Origin: Citrobacter youngae
GTDB lineage: Bacteria; Pseudomonadota; Gammaproteobacteria; Enterobacterales; Enterobacteriaceae
Direction of reading: 5' to 3'
Assembly: GCF_003818115.1 (NCBI RefSeq)
Contig: NZ_RPOI01000008.1
Coordinates: 62,001 to 126,000, forward strand
Length of the DNA: 64,000 nt
Part shown: one piece after another, positions 15,919-24,017 of the stretch
Layout of the letters: each line of letters opens with the position of its first letter
How positions within the stretch are numbered: the stretch's first letter is position 1
The notes under the pieces: generated by a model
Told to the model about the DNA's origin: nothing
Seen by the model: only the letters and a program-made list of their open reading frames with translations
Database searches by the model: none
Made by a program: the position numbers and the translations under genes

Positions 15919-15964
15919 AATAAAACAGTGCTAATTCAAACCGCTACGGCGGGTTTTCTTTTTT
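15919..15964 (+). repeat. 46-bp repeat, copy B, with terminator
   Basis: A partner of 12140-12185 with three mismatches. The CCGC-TACG-GCGG hairpin and T-rich tail would end transcription before the dinI-like gene. Both copies are preceded by CAGAAA. Confidence 0.85.
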
Positions 15965-16027
15965 TACTACTGACAGAAATTTAACAATTTGTGCTCTTAA
16001 GCCGTTGATCATTTTTGTGCGTAGGTA

Positions 16028-16047
16028 TACTGTATAAAAACACAGTA
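16028..16047. promoter_or_regulatory. LexA box of the dinI-like gene
   Basis: TACTGTATAAAAACACAGTA fits the LexA consensus (CTG-N10-CAG with an AT-rich centre) and lies 18 bases before the start codon, overlapping the likely promoter. Confidence 0.92.
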
Positions 16048-16065
16048 TATGCAGTGGAGGCCATT

Positions 16066-16299
16066 ATGAAAGTTGAATTACTAATTGATCGCATGAAGGA
16101 ACTTCCTAAAGGCGCGGTACCAGCACTGGAGAAAGAATTGCTTAAGCGCCTGAATGATCACTATGACAATTGCAGGCTCACAATCCGCCGTGCCGGGTCA
16201 GATGGGTTAAGTGTTTTAGGCGGTGACAAGGACGACAAAAAGAAAATTGAATCAATCCTCCAGGATACCTGGGAAAGCGCTGACGACTGGTTTTATTAG
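16066..16299 (+). CDS. DinI-like SOS modulator
   Basis: A 77-residue protein of the DinI/MsgA family: a KVELLIDR beta strand, ELPKGAVPALEKELLKRL helix and an acidic C-terminal helix ending DTWESADDWFY. DinI proteins bind RecA filaments and modulate LexA and UmuD cleavage. The ATG with GGAGG upstream sits directly after a LexA box, so it is SOS-induced. The prophage has a second dinI-like gene near its right end. Confidence 0.9.
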   Translation: MKVELLIDRMKELPKGAVPALEKELLKRLNDHYDNCRLTIRRAGSDGLSVLGGDKDDKKKIESILQDTWESADDWFY

Positions 16300-16416
16300 A
16301 ATTGCGCTTAAGGCTGGCGCGCATTTTTCAGAATACCGCAATTTGCGTAACCCTCTGATGCTGCTGCCGACAATCTTTAATCGCGTCTGTTAGTCGCTCG
16401 AAGGGAGAACATAAAT

Positions 16417-16665
16417 GTGAGTGATTCAGCTTTGCAAACGTCAGAAGACAACTGGTATGACATTGTAAGAAGGTCTGACGGCTGCGTGGTGTTTAGCTTT
16501 CCTTCATCGGGCAGGCATCTAATTTATCGCGTCAATGGCATGGTTTCTATGCGGCCTTTGCTGGATGATGAAGAAGTCTTTACTCCTAATGGTTTTATGC
16601 AGTTTATTCACCGTCTCGGCTACCGGGTAACCTCACCTTCTGATAATATGAAATCAACGGTCTGA
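16417..16665 (+). CDS. Unknown small phage protein
   Basis: An 82-residue protein starting at GTG with AAGGGAG upstream. It has an acidic N terminus, a beta-rich core (CVVFSFPSSGRHLIYRVNGMVSMRPL) and an FMQFIHRLGYRV segment. No family recognised. It lies between the dinI-like gene and the DUF1367 gene in the middle-early rightward block. Confidence 0.6.
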   Translation: MSDSALQTSEDNWYDIVRRSDGCVVFSFPSSGRHLIYRVNGMVSMRPLLDDEEVFTPNGFMQFIHRLGYRVTSPSDNMKSTV

Positions 16666-16699
16666 ACAACCGTAACCTACTGCGCCACGGAGAGAAACC

Positions 16700-17299
16700 A
16701 TGGCGCACGAACTACAACTCATCAAGCAGTCCTCAGGTATCCTGATCCCCGCGACGCCGGAGACCAGCGATATTCTGCAATCAAAAATCAAACTCGGCGC
16801 CGTGCTGGTGGCAGAGTTCCGGCAGGTGAGGAATCCCGCATTCCATCGCCGTTTCTTTGCGCTCCTGAATCTCGGGTTTGAATACTGGGAACCTACTGGC
16901 GGGGCGATATCTTCCAACGAACGTAAATTGGTGACCGGGTACGCAAAATTCCTCGCCTCGTTCGGTGGAAGTGAAGCTGCACTCCTGGACGCCGCCGAGC
17001 AATATCTCGACCGTATCGCTGATAAGCGAGCAGGTAGCATTAGCATCTGCAAATCCTATGATGCTTATCGCGCCTGGGTGATCGTCGAGTCTGGTCACTA
17101 TGACGCTATTCAGCTTCCTGACGGAACACTTCGCAAACACCCCCGCAGCATTGCCTTCGCCAACATGGACGAAACCGAGTTCCAGCAACTGTACAAAGCC
17201 GCGCTTGATGTTCTGTGGCGCTGGGTATTGTCCCGGGCATTCAAGACTCAGCGAGAAGCGGAAAACGCCGCATCGCAGCTTATGAGCTTTGCGGGGTGA
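16700..17299 (+). CDS. DUF1367 family phage protein
   Basis: A 199-residue protein (MAHELQLIKQSSGILIPATPET..., with an EFRQVRNPAFHRRFFALLNLGFEYW core) of the DUF1367 family found in lambdoid nin-type regions upstream of ninG. It has no membrane segment; the conserved aromatic and basic residues suggest nucleic-acid contact, but the function is unknown. A GGAG site precedes the ATG, and its TGA overlaps the next ATG (TGATG). Confidence 0.85.
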   Translation: MAHELQLIKQSSGILIPATPETSDILQSKIKLGAVLVAEFRQVRNPAFHRRFFALLNLGFEYWEPTGGAISSNERKLVTGYAKFLASFGGSEAALLDAAEQYLDRIADKRAGSISICKSYDAYRAWVIVESGHYDAIQLPDGTLRKHPRSIAFANMDETEFQQLYKAALDVLWRWVLSRAFKTQREAENAASQLMSFAG

Positions 17300-17505
17300 T
17301 GGCGATGAAATATTCCTGGTTTCACCATCACGAATGCACAACCGAGCAAGCCGACGAACTGGTGGCCAGTTACCGCCGCCGTGGCGCCACGGTAGAACGC
17401 AGCCTGAATCGCGACAACATCACCTGGACTGTCAGCGTGCAACTGCCGGAAAGCGAGAAAGCGCCGCGCCCGAGCCGTGTCTGGCAAAACAAGGCGTGGG
17501 GGTGA
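17299..17505 (+). CDS. Small conserved nin-region protein
   Basis: A 68-residue protein (MAMKYSWFHHHECTTEQADELVASYRRRGATVERSLNRD...) that starts in the overlap with DUF1367 and ends just before ninG. A second ATG two codons later is also possible. The reading frame extends upstream inside DUF1367, but that part is a shadow. Similar proteins lie between DUF1367 and ninG in other prophages; the function is unknown. Confidence 0.7.
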   Translation: MAMKYSWFHHHECTTEQADELVASYRRRGATVERSLNRDNITWTVSVQLPESEKAPRPSRVWQNKAWG

Positions 17506-17507
17506 TT

Positions 17508-18119
17508 ATGGTTAAGTTACCTCGCCGCAAGTGTGCCAACAAAGCATGCCGCCAGTGGTTCAATCCAGTGCGTGACACGCAGACAGTCTGCGGCTACGAG
17601 TGCGCCAGCGCCGTCGGCAAAGAGCAGACCAGAAAGGCTCGTGAAGATGCTCAGCGCAAAGAGTCCGCCAAACAGCGTGCTACTGAGAAGAAAGAACGTG
17701 CCGCCTGGCGCCAGCGCAAAGCAGCTGCCAAACCACTGAAGCACTGGATTGACCTGACGCAGCGTGCCGTTAACGACATTTGCCGCGAGACGGAGTTGGC
17801 AGAGGGGCGGGGCTGCATTTCCTGTGGAACGAAAACGGCGTTCGCCTGGCATGCTGGTCACTATCGGACCACGGCCGCCGCTGGGCATCTGCGCTTCACT
17901 CGCTTCAACATCCATCTTCAGTGTGACGTCTGCAACGTCCATAAATCCGGGAATATCGAAGCATACCGAGCTTCGTTGGTGGAGCGTTATGGCGAAGAGC
18001 CGGTATTGGCGCTTGAGAATAATAATATCCCGCATCGCTGGACAGTCGAAGAACTGAAGGAAATCAGATTCACCGCGCTGGCCGACTTACGCGTACTGAA
18101 AAAGCAGGAGGCCGCATGA
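17508..18119 (+). CDS. ninG: NinG recombination protein (Rap)
   Basis: A 203-residue protein close to lambda NinG in length. It has an N-terminal zinc cluster (KCANKACRQWF...VCGYECA), a highly basic coiled helix (residues 38-75) and a CISCG...AGHY...CDVCN HNH-like cysteine/histidine core near 105-145. NinG/Rap is a structure-specific endonuclease that processes branched recombination intermediates and works with phage recombinases, fitting RecE/RecT here. ATG two bases after the preceding stop. Confidence 0.93.
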   Translation: MVKLPRRKCANKACRQWFNPVRDTQTVCGYECASAVGKEQTRKAREDAQRKESAKQRATEKKERAAWRQRKAAAKPLKHWIDLTQRAVNDICRETELAEGRGCISCGTKTAFAWHAGHYRTTAAAGHLRFTRFNIHLQCDVCNVHKSGNIEAYRASLVERYGEEPVLALENNNIPHRWTVEELKEIRFTALADLRVLKKQEAA

Positions 18120-18253
18120 CATTCGAAACCTACGTTGCCGATCACCTCCGCGTTCGCTGGCAAAGATTGCGCTTATACCACTTTCCGGGCTCTGTGCTAA
18201 CGGACTACCGAATACTGAAGAACTACATCAAAACCATAGGCGGTGCTGTATGA
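18116..18253 (+). CDS. 45-residue nin-region protein
   Basis: The frame MTFETYVADHLRVRWQRLRL... ends in YIKTIGGAV. Its start overlaps the ninG stop and its stop overlaps the Q start, both as ATGA, so it is translationally embedded in the operon. Basic and Tyr-rich. No function known; such tightly packed short genes are usual between ninG and Q. Confidence 0.65.
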   Translation: MTFETYVADHLRVRWQRLRLYHFPGSVLTDYRILKNYIKTIGGAV

Positions 18254-18939
18254 ACACTCAATTTCTTGAATACGTGCGCCAGCAGCTGATGGTGGCCACC
18301 GCCGATTTAAGTGGTGCGACGAAAGGGCAGTTAATGGCCTGGCTTGAGAACGCCCAATTTGATACGGGCACGTTTAAACGTAAGAAGCCTCGAGTGCTGG
18401 ATGAAGTGACCGGGAAAATGATTACGCTGGATAACCCACCAATACCGGGCAAACAGTCGCATGCTAAGGGTTCACATATTCCTCTGGTGCAGCCGGTTGA
18501 ATACTCCACAGCATCATGGCGCCGTGCGCTGCTGTCTCTGGACGAACACCAAAAGGCATGGCTGCTGTGGAACTACAGTGAAAACATCCGTTGGGAGCAT
18601 CAGGAGACGATCACCCGGTGGGCATGGGAACAATTCAGTGCGCAGTTGGCCGGGAAGCGCATAGCGAAGAAGACCATAGACAGATTGCGCCAGCTTATCT
18701 GGCTGGCGGCGCAGGATGTGAAGGCCGAGTTGGCCGGGCGGGACGCCTATGAATACCAGAAGCTGGCGGAGCTGGTGGGCGTGGCAAAATCCACTTGGAC
18801 AGAAACCTATCTACCTCACTGGCTGGCAATGCGCAGCGGCCTTAAGCGACTTGATAGCGGTGCACTTATCTCTGTAACGCGATCACGTTCACAACAAAAG
18901 GCGACAAATTTGGATGTTATTATTGCAAAACCGAACTGA
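18250..18939 (+). CDS. Late antitermination protein Q
   Basis: A 229-residue protein of the phage 82-type Q family, which loads onto RNA polymerase paused just downstream of pR' and lets it read through the terminator into the lysis and structural genes. Typical stretches are EYSTASWRRALLSLDEHQKAWLLWNY and a C-terminal WLAMRSGLKRLDSGAL. It ends the early rightward operon, and pR' begins within its last codons. Confidence 0.9.
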   Translation: MNTQFLEYVRQQLMVATADLSGATKGQLMAWLENAQFDTGTFKRKKPRVLDEVTGKMITLDNPPIPGKQSHAKGSHIPLVQPVEYSTASWRRALLSLDEHQKAWLLWNYSENIRWEHQETITRWAWEQFSAQLAGKRIAKKTIDRLRQLIWLAAQDVKAELAGRDAYEYQKLAELVGVAKSTWTETYLPHWLAMRSGLKRLDSGALISVTRSRSQQKATNLDVIIAKPN

Positions 18940-18951
18940 AACGCATATATT
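18923..18951 (+). promoter_or_regulatory. Candidate late promoter pR'
   Basis: TTGCAA (18923-18928), a 17-base spacer and TATATT (18946-18951) span the end of the Q gene, with a terminator about 55 bases downstream. This is the expected architecture for a Q-dependent late promoter. The exact qut element was not identified. Confidence 0.65.
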
Positions 18952-19366
18952 TCATGTAAATCTGATATCGTCGCCATAGGTTCGATTGTCGACAAAAAGA
19001 ATACAAGCCCTGCGGTTAACCCCGTGGGGCTTTTGCGTTTCTGGAGGGTGTAAGAAAATGCACGAGTAGAACGGACAGACCGCAGCCGTTAGGCAAAGCA
19101 GCAGTCATGATGCTGCCCCGAGTCTCTATGAGAGCCAGATGCAGATCCAAACTGCAATACGCGCTGGTTAGGGTCAATAAAGAAGAAGGCGTACCGGTAC
19201 TCCAGAGCGATCGCTAGTCGTTCACCGGTTAGAGGTGAGGGATTCATGAGATACCCCTGACTACGGACTCAAGGGCATGAGCGCGGCCACTGCGAGAGTG
19301 TGGTTTATTGCACCACTTTTTAAAGCATCTACCTTTAAGCTAGCCGTTTTAGTATTGGGGGGATAT
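18952..19366 (+). other. Late leader region between Q and the first late gene
   Basis: Over 400 bases with no credible gene. It contains the early terminator near 19005-19034 and then GC-balanced sequence without a tRNA fold. Lambdoid phages have a leader transcript here that ends at tR' unless Q acts; other content (small RNA) cannot be excluded. Confidence 0.45.
19005..19034 (+). terminator. Late terminator tR'
   Basis: AAGCCC...GGGGCTTTT hairpin with a GC-rich inner part, downstream of the pR' candidate. It should be bypassed when Q is present. Confidence 0.7.
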
Positions 19367-19555
19367 GTGAAAGAAGGGTATTACTGGGTTCAGCACGATG
19401 GCATCGTTGAAGTGGCGTACTTCACTCCTGAAGAGTTTGAAGACATTGAAACTGGCAGGACGGTGACCGGAGTCTGGCATCTAACCAGAGGCGACGACAT
19501 CTGCCATAACGGTGAAACTGAGGTTCTCGAAGGGCCGTTGCAGCCGCCGCAATAA
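19367..19555 (+). CDS. Small conserved late-leader protein
   Basis: A 62-residue protein starting at GTG (VKEGYYWVQHDGIVEVAYFTP...) with GGGGGA upstream. The frame runs further upstream, but that part lacks a ribosome site and the family start is here. Its C terminus (GVWHLTRGDDICHNGETEVLEGPLQPP) recurs in small proteins encoded just after Q in lambdoid prophages. Acidic, soluble, function unknown. Confidence 0.7.
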   Translation: MKEGYYWVQHDGIVEVAYFTPEEFEDIETGRTVTGVWHLTRGDDICHNGETEVLEGPLQPPQ

Positions 19556-19573
19556 AAAAACACCAAACATCCA

Positions 19574-19600
19574 ATCCCTGGCCCTCGCCGGGGATTTTTC
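19574..19600 (+). terminator. Terminator before the lysis genes
   Basis: ATCCCTGGC/GCCGGGGAT stem with one wobble pair, followed by TTTTTC. In Q-modified transcription it would be read through. Confidence 0.75.
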
Positions 19601-19706
19601 ATTTCAGGCCCACGGGAATCATCCGCTACGTGCTTTATTGATAAATCCAGCCCGTGAAGCCTGACCCTTACATCACACACAGCGCCCCGATCACGGAGGT
19701 GCGGAT

Positions 19707-20021
19707 ATGCAACGTATGAACCCAACCGATGGACATAACATGCCGTACTGGTGGTCAGGCCTGCTTGGTTTTTTTTCTGTTCTGAGTTTGCAAGATTATG
19801 TATTTATCCTTGGCGCTCTGATCTCGGCTTATTTCACCATTAAGACCTACTACGCGAAGCGGAAAGAAGAACGTGAACGGCTTGATGAAGAAAAAAAAAG
19901 GACGCAGTTATTAGCTAAGTACCTTGCTGATGTAGCCGTTAAACCAAGTCGTGATCGCCCAGCGGCGGCTGAGGTCGTGACAGAGGCAATGAAACGCATC
20001 TCTGGTGAGGTAGCAAAATAA
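19707..20021 (+). CDS. Holin
   Basis: A 104-residue membrane protein with one strong hydrophobic segment (YVFILGALISAYFTIKTYY, about residues 32-50), a hydrophobic stretch before it (WWSGLLGFFSVLSL), and a charged C-terminal coiled helix rich in Lys/Glu. Such class II-type holins form the membrane lesion that times lysis. GGAGG stands seven bases before the ATG, and the endolysin follows two bases after the stop. Confidence 0.85.
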   Translation: MQRMNPTDGHNMPYWWSGLLGFFSVLSLQDYVFILGALISAYFTIKTYYAKRKEERERLDEEKKRTQLLAKYLADVAVKPSRDRPAAAEVVTEAMKRISGEVAK

Positions 20022-20023
20022 CT

Positions 20024-20563
20024 ATGACCTCGACAAAAACAAAGATAAGCGCCGCCGTTCTGGGTCTGGTGCTTGCCGGTGCGCCAGCGTCAGTGATTCT
20101 CGACCAGTTTCTCGATGAGAAAGAAGGTAACAGTCTGACGGCCTATCGCGACGGCGGCGGACTTTGGACGATTTGCCGTGGCGCCACGATGGTCGATGGT
20201 AAGCCGGTAGTACAGGGCATGAAGTTGTCTGCTGAAAAATGCGCCAGGGTAAACGCCATAGAACGCGATAAGGCGCTTGCGTGGGTTGACCGAAATATCA
20301 AAGTACCACTGACCGAACCGCAGAAAGCGGGTATCGCTTCTTTCTGCCCTTACAACATTGGTCCAGGTAAATGCTTCCCGTCCACGTTCTACAAGCGAAT
20401 CAATGCTGGTGATCGTAAAGGCGCATGCGAAGCGATTCGCTGGTGGATAAAAGACGGTGGCCGCGATTGTCGTCTGACCAAAGGCCAGAAAAATGGCTGC
20501 TATGGGCAGGTAGAAAGGCGAGACCAGGAAAGCGCGCTGACGTGCTGGGGGTTAGACCAGTGA
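20024..20563 (+). CDS. SAR endolysin (phage lysozyme, GH24)
   Basis: A 179-residue muramidase with the T4-type catalytic triad spacing E-8-D-5-T ([16 protein letters not shown], starting near residue 34). The N-terminal hydrophobic helix ([19 protein letters not shown]) is weak and rich in Gly/Ala, typical of signal-anchor-release endolysins that wait in the membrane until it is depolarised. Several cysteines could rearrange on activation. It degrades peptidoglycan at lysis, after the holin. Confidence 0.93.
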   Translation: MTSTKTKISAAVLGLVLAGAPASVILDQFLDEKEGNSLTAYRDGGGLWTICRGATMVDGKPVVQGMKLSAEKCARVNAIERDKALAWVDRNIKVPLTEPQKAGIASFCPYNIGPGKCFPSTFYKRINAGDRKGACEAIRWWIKDGGRDCRLTKGQKNGCYGQVERRDQESALTCWGLDQ

Positions 20564-20667
20564 AATATTTACCATCTGCAATCTGCTTCATTGTCGCCGG
20601 AATACTCGCATGCAAGGGTATGACTGGTTGGGGATGGTTCTTGTTTGTGGGAGTGATATTGCTATGA
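20560..20667 (+). CDS. 35-residue membrane peptide of the lysis cassette
   Basis: A GTG-started frame ([20 protein letters not shown]...FLFVGVILL) whose start overlaps the endolysin stop and whose stop overlaps the Rz start, both by 4 bases. It is almost entirely hydrophobic, with two short membrane segments. Short hydrophobic genes between endolysin and Rz are seen in other lambdoid lysis cassettes; the role (holin partner or antiholin) is unproven. Confidence 0.6.
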   Translation: MKYLPSAICFIVAGILACKGMTGWGWFLFVGVILL

Positions 20668-21158
20668 GTTTTCGCTCTCAGATCATTATCGCCGCGCTTC
20701 TGGTATCCGTCGCATTCATCGCCGGCAGTGTATGGAGCAGTCGCGGGTGGGAAAAAAAGTGGGCGGAACGTGACAGCGTTGAATCATCGCAAACAGCGAA
20801 CGCGCAGATCGCCGCCCGCATGATTGAACAAGGGCGTACTGTTGCCCGTGAAGAGGCTGTGAAAGATGCACAAGCGAAAGCCGCCAAAGCTGCTGCCACT
20901 GCTGCTGGTATGTCTGCCACTGTTAGCCAGCTGCGCACCGAAGCAACAAAACTTGCCGCCCGCCTGGACGCCGCAAAGCACACCGCAGATCTTGCCGCTA
21001 CCGTCAGAAGCAAAACAGCCGGAGCCGACGCCAGAATGCTCGCCGACATGCTCGGAAGTCTTGCGGAAGAAGCTCGATATTATGCTGAACGATCTGACGA
21101 AAGCTACCGCGCCGGGATGACGTGTGAACGCATTTACGACTCAGTGAGAGGTAAGTGA
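20664..21158 (+). CDS. Rz-like inner-membrane spanin (DUF2514 type)
   Basis: A 164-residue protein with an N-terminal membrane anchor ([18 protein letters not shown]) and a long Ala-rich coiled coil, the layout of i-spanins, which join an outer-membrane Rz1 to fuse the two membranes in the last step of lysis. The Ala/Lys-rich middle and the [22 protein letters not shown] terminus match DUF2514 proteins. It contains an embedded out-of-frame lipoprotein gene. Confidence 0.85.
   Translation: MSFRSQIIIAALLVSVAFIAGSVWSSRGWEKKWAERDSVESSQTANAQIAARMIEQGRTVAREEAVKDAQAKAAKAAATAAGMSATVSQLRTEATKLAARLDAAKHTADLAATVRSKTAGADARMLADMLGSLAEEARYYAERSDESYRAGMTCERIYDSVRGK
20866..21120 (+). CDS. Embedded Rz1 outer-membrane lipoprotein
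   Basis: In another frame inside Rz lies an 84-residue protein with a basic start, a hydrophobic core ([15 protein letters not shown]) ending in a lipobox LASC, and a Pro-rich mature part ([27 protein letters not shown]). These are the hallmarks of Rz1 o-spanins, which are often nested within Rz. The start is inferred from the signal sequence. Confidence 0.8.
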   Translation: MHKRKPPKLLPLLLVCLPLLASCAPKQQNLPPAWTPQSTPQILPLPSEAKQPEPTPECSPTCSEVLRKKLDIMLNDLTKATAPG

Positions 21159-21248
21159 TTTTAGTTTATGGAAAAAAATTTAATTTACCTGTAGCGAACA
21201 CATATGTGGAACTAGTTGATACCATAGCCTTTTAACTGTTATGGCGAT

Positions 21249-21665
21249 ATGGTAATGAGAATTGATGTTAACTACCTCAAGGGTTTGACAGCCCTTTTCT
21301 TGGAAGCAGAGAAGCCTTTTGTAGATATCAATCAAATGATTGATGCAGGGTATGATATTACAACAGGCGAAGGGGCGTTCCATATCTTACTGTTAGCAGA
21401 ACAAGGCTACGTCAGCAATCTTAAAGCTGAAACGGGAAACCCTGAAGTATTGGGTCTGCGTGTAACTCGAGGCGGTGACTTTGACTATGCAAATAGTAAA
21501 TTACGATTAACAGCCTCCGGTATGGAGTTTGCTTTATCTCTTGATAGAAATGATATTTTTGAACGATTAAAAGAAATTAGTGACGAGCCCTTATCTGTAA
21601 TTAAAGACGTAGGTGTAGAGCTTTTAAAATCGTATGCGAAAAAGAAATTTGGTTTATCTGACTAG
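21249..21665 (+). CDS. Accessory protein between lysis and packaging genes
   Basis: A 138-residue soluble protein with a layout seen in DUF2513-like prophage proteins: LLLAEQGYVSNL, then LRLTASGMEFALSLDRNDIFERLKEI, suggesting a winged helix followed by an amphipathic C-terminal helix. The family call is tentative. The ribosome site is weak, and it is flanked by AT-rich sequence and its own terminator, so it is probably a separately acquired moron. The GTAATGAG start two codons later is an alternative. Confidence 0.6.
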   Translation: MVMRIDVNYLKGLTALFLEAEKPFVDINQMIDAGYDITTGEGAFHILLLAEQGYVSNLKAETGNPEVLGLRVTRGGDFDYANSKLRLTASGMEFALSLDRNDIFERLKEISDEPLSVIKDVGVELLKSYAKKKFGLSD

Positions 21666-21695
21666 CCCATCGCAATTTTTAATTACCATCACAAA

Positions 21696-21718
21696 GGCCA
21701 CTTTCGAGTGGCTTTTTT
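21696..21718 (+). terminator. Terminator before terminase
   Basis: GCCACT-TTCG-AGTGGC hairpin followed by TTTTTT. Confidence 0.85.
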
Positions 21719-21744
21719 AATGGCTTAACCACAGGAATAGAACC

Positions 21745-22731
21745 ATGGCAAAACCGGACTGGGGCGAGCTTCAGCAACGGTTCCTGTCCGACAATGCCGC
21801 AACCGGCGTATCACCAAAGGATTGGTGTGAAGCGCAGGGACTGAATTACGCGACCGCACGCCGCTACATAAAAAAACCTACTGCGCAAAGTGCGCAAAAA
21901 CCTGCGCAGAAGAAATTGCGCACTGCGCAAAAGGAAAAGAGCGCAGAAGAACTGGCGGATGCCAAATTGAGCCCAAAGGTAAAACGCTTCATTGCTGAAT
22001 ACCTCAAGGATCAGAACGCCACCGCAGCAGCTGAACGGGCTGGCTATAGTGACCCAAACTATGGGCGTCAGCTCATAACGAATCCTAACGTTGCGCAGGC
22101 CATTGCGCAGCAGCAGAAAGCATCCATTGTGCGCACACTCGGCAGTGCCGATGAGGTGCTTGAGCAGATGTGGCGACTGGCAACATTCGACGCCAACCAG
22201 TTATCACAGTATCGCCGCGGGAGCTGCCGTTACTGCTGGGGATTCGGTCACCAGTATCAATGGCGCGATGCCGTAGAGTACGAAGAGAAACGTCTCGAAG
22301 CGCTTGAGCGTAAACGTCGCGAGCCTGTCGATGTTGGCGGTTACGGCTACGACCACACCACCGCGCCTAACCCTGAATGCCCACGCTGCAATGGTGACGG
22401 CATCGGTCAGCCGTTCTTCGCTGATACGCGCAAACTGGCGCCGGATGCTGCACTTGCCTATTCCGGTGTGAAGCTTGGTAAGAATGGCGTTGAGATAACC
22501 GCCATCAGCCGTGAGCGAATGTACGAGGCTGTGATGAAACGCCTCGGCCTGGCTGACAGTGAATTTGCTCAGCGTCTGCAGCAGATTGAAATCGAGCGCC
22601 GGCAGCTGGAAATCGACAAACTTCGCAAAGAACTGGCCGCCGATCCGGAGGATGACGAACCAACACCAGTTGCAATCAATATCAACGTAGTCGACGCGAG
22701 GGCGGAAGATGGGGATCAGCCCGACACTTAA
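21745..22731 (+). CDS. Terminase small subunit
   Basis: A 328-residue protein. The N terminus (WGELQQRFLSDNAATGVSPKDWCEAQGLNYATARRYI) is a helix-turn-helix DNA-recognition region, followed by a terminase_2-type domain (LSPKVKRFIAEYLKDQNATAAAERAGYS). Two CxxC pairs (CRYCWGFGH, CPRCNGDG) form a probable zinc ribbon in the middle. The C-terminal helix likely contacts the large subunit. It recognises the packaging start. An unusual cluster of TGCGCA palindromes lies in its own coding sequence. Overlaps terL by 23 bases. Confidence 0.9.
   Translation: MAKPDWGELQQRFLSDNAATGVSPKDWCEAQGLNYATARRYIKKPTAQSAQKPAQKKLRTAQKEKSAEELADAKLSPKVKRFIAEYLKDQNATAAAERAGYSDPNYGRQLITNPNVAQAIAQQQKASIVRTLGSADEVLEQMWRLATFDANQLSQYRRGSCRYCWGFGHQYQWRDAVEYEEKRLEALERKRREPVDVGGYGYDHTTAPNPECPRCNGDGIGQPFFADTRKLAPDAALAYSGVKLGKNGVEITAISRERMYEAVMKRLGLADSEFAQRLQQIEIERRQLEIDKLRKELAADPEDDEPTPVAININVVDARAEDGDQPDT
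21882..22135. repeat. Cluster of eight TGCGCA palindromes in the small terminase gene
   Basis: TGCGCA occurs at 21882, 21891, 21903, 21917, 21924, 22092, 22104 and 22130; five copies fall within 48 bases. Random expectation is about one per 4 kb. The cluster encodes the Ala-Gln-rich segment after the HTH. A packaging (pac-like) recognition site is one explanation. Confidence 0.55.
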
Positions 22732-24013
22732 CATTCCTCAGGCTCGCTTCCTCGCAATGCAGCACAAGTTCAAAGCCTATGTCGCCGGGTTCGGTTCGGG
22801 TAAGACATGGGTGGGTTGTGGCGGCATCTGTAAGGGGATGTGGGAGCACCCGAAAATCAACCAGGGCTACTTCGCGCCAACTTACCCGCAGATTCGTGAC
22901 ATCTTCTATCCAACGATTGAAGAGGTGGCATTTGACTGGGGGTTGAGTGTCAAAATCAACGAGGGTAACAAAGAGGTTCACTTCTACGAGGGGCGAAGAT
23001 TCCGCGGGACCACAATCTGTCGCTCGATGGAAAAGCCCGGCTCGATAGTTGGTTTCAAAATCGGTAACGCGATGGTGGATGAGCTGGATGTCATGGCGGC
23101 TGCCAAAGCGCAGCAGGCCTGGCGAAAAATCATAGCCCGCATGCGTTACAAAGTTGATGGGCTGCGTAACGGCATCGATGTAACGACAACGCCGGAAGGC
23201 TTCAAGTTCGTTTACCAGCAGTTCGTGAAGGCGGTACGTGAAAAGCCAGAGCTTGCGGCCCTGTATGGTCTGATACAGGCCAGCACGTTCGATAACGCGA
23301 AGAACCTGCCTTCGGATTACATCCCTTCGCTGATGAATTCCTACCCACCGGAGTTGATTAAGGCGTATCTGAGGGGGCGCTTCACCAACCTGACCAGCGG
23401 CACCATCTATCACCAGTTCGATCGACGTCTGAATAACTGCACCGATGAAGAACAGACAGGCGAACCGCTCTATATCGGTATGGACTTTAACGTTGGCAAA
23501 ATGGCGGCCATCGTCCACGTCATTAGGAATGGCGAGCCACGTGCTGTACGCGAACTGGTAAAGGTCTATGACACGCCAGCAATGATTAAACGCATTCAGG
23601 AAGAGTTCTGGCGCTATGAGGGCGGGCGTTATGCCCCCTCTCGTCAGATTTACATCTACCCGGATGCCTCCGGCGATTCGCGTAAATCGAACAATGCCAG
23701 CGCCACGGATATCGCGCAGCTTAAACAGGCTGGATTCAGCGTGGTGGTGAATGCTGCGAACCCACCAGTGAAGGACCGCATTAACTCCGTGAACGCCATG
23801 TTCTGCAATGGTAACGGCGAGCGTCGCTACAAAGTGAACGTGACCCGCTGTCCGGTCTATACAGACAGCCTTGAACAGCAGGTATGGGCGGCAAACGGCG
23901 AGCCGGATAAATCAGCCGACAACGATCACCCAAACGACGCTGGTGGCTATTTCATCGTGAAGCAATTCCCGATCATCAAGCCCACCGGAAAAGTCACTCA
24001 ACTACGGATCTAA
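22709..24013 (+). CDS. Terminase large subunit
   Basis: The ATP-driven packaging motor and headful nuclease, 434 residues. The Walker A is GFGSGKTW near residues 28-35, and the Walker B is MVDELD near 120. The RNase H-like nuclease domain shows acidic residues in YIGMDFNVGK (about 253), YPDASGDS (about 318) and HPNDAGGY (about 409). It overlaps the small subunit gene and precedes the portal gene by four bases. Confidence 0.95.
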   Translation: MGISPTLNIPQARFLAMQHKFKAYVAGFGSGKTWVGCGGICKGMWEHPKINQGYFAPTYPQIRDIFYPTIEEVAFDWGLSVKINEGNKEVHFYEGRRFRGTTICRSMEKPGSIVGFKIGNAMVDELDVMAAAKAQQAWRKIIARMRYKVDGLRNGIDVTTTPEGFKFVYQQFVKAVREKPELAALYGLIQASTFDNAKNLPSDYIPSLMNSYPPELIKAYLRGRFTNLTSGTIYHQFDRRLNNCTDEEQTGEPLYIGMDFNVGKMAAIVHVIRNGEPRAVRELVKVYDTPAMIKRIQEEFWRYEGGRYAPSRQIYIYPDASGDSRKSNNASATDIAQLKQAGFSVVVNAANPPVKDRINSVNAMFCNGNGERRYKVNVTRCPVYTDSLEQQVWAANGEPDKSADNDHPNDAGGYFIVKQFPIIKPTGKVTQLRI

Positions 24014-24017
24014 CTCC

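Noticed and set aside
18952-19366. Possible tRNA genes between Q and the lysis genes, as in some Shiga-toxin phages
   Set aside because: No cloverleaf with matching acceptor and anticodon arms or CCA end could be drawn.
22682-23518. A 278-codon minus-strand frame opposite the large terminase
   Set aside because: Antisense to conserved motifs of the terminase; no promoter or ribosome site.
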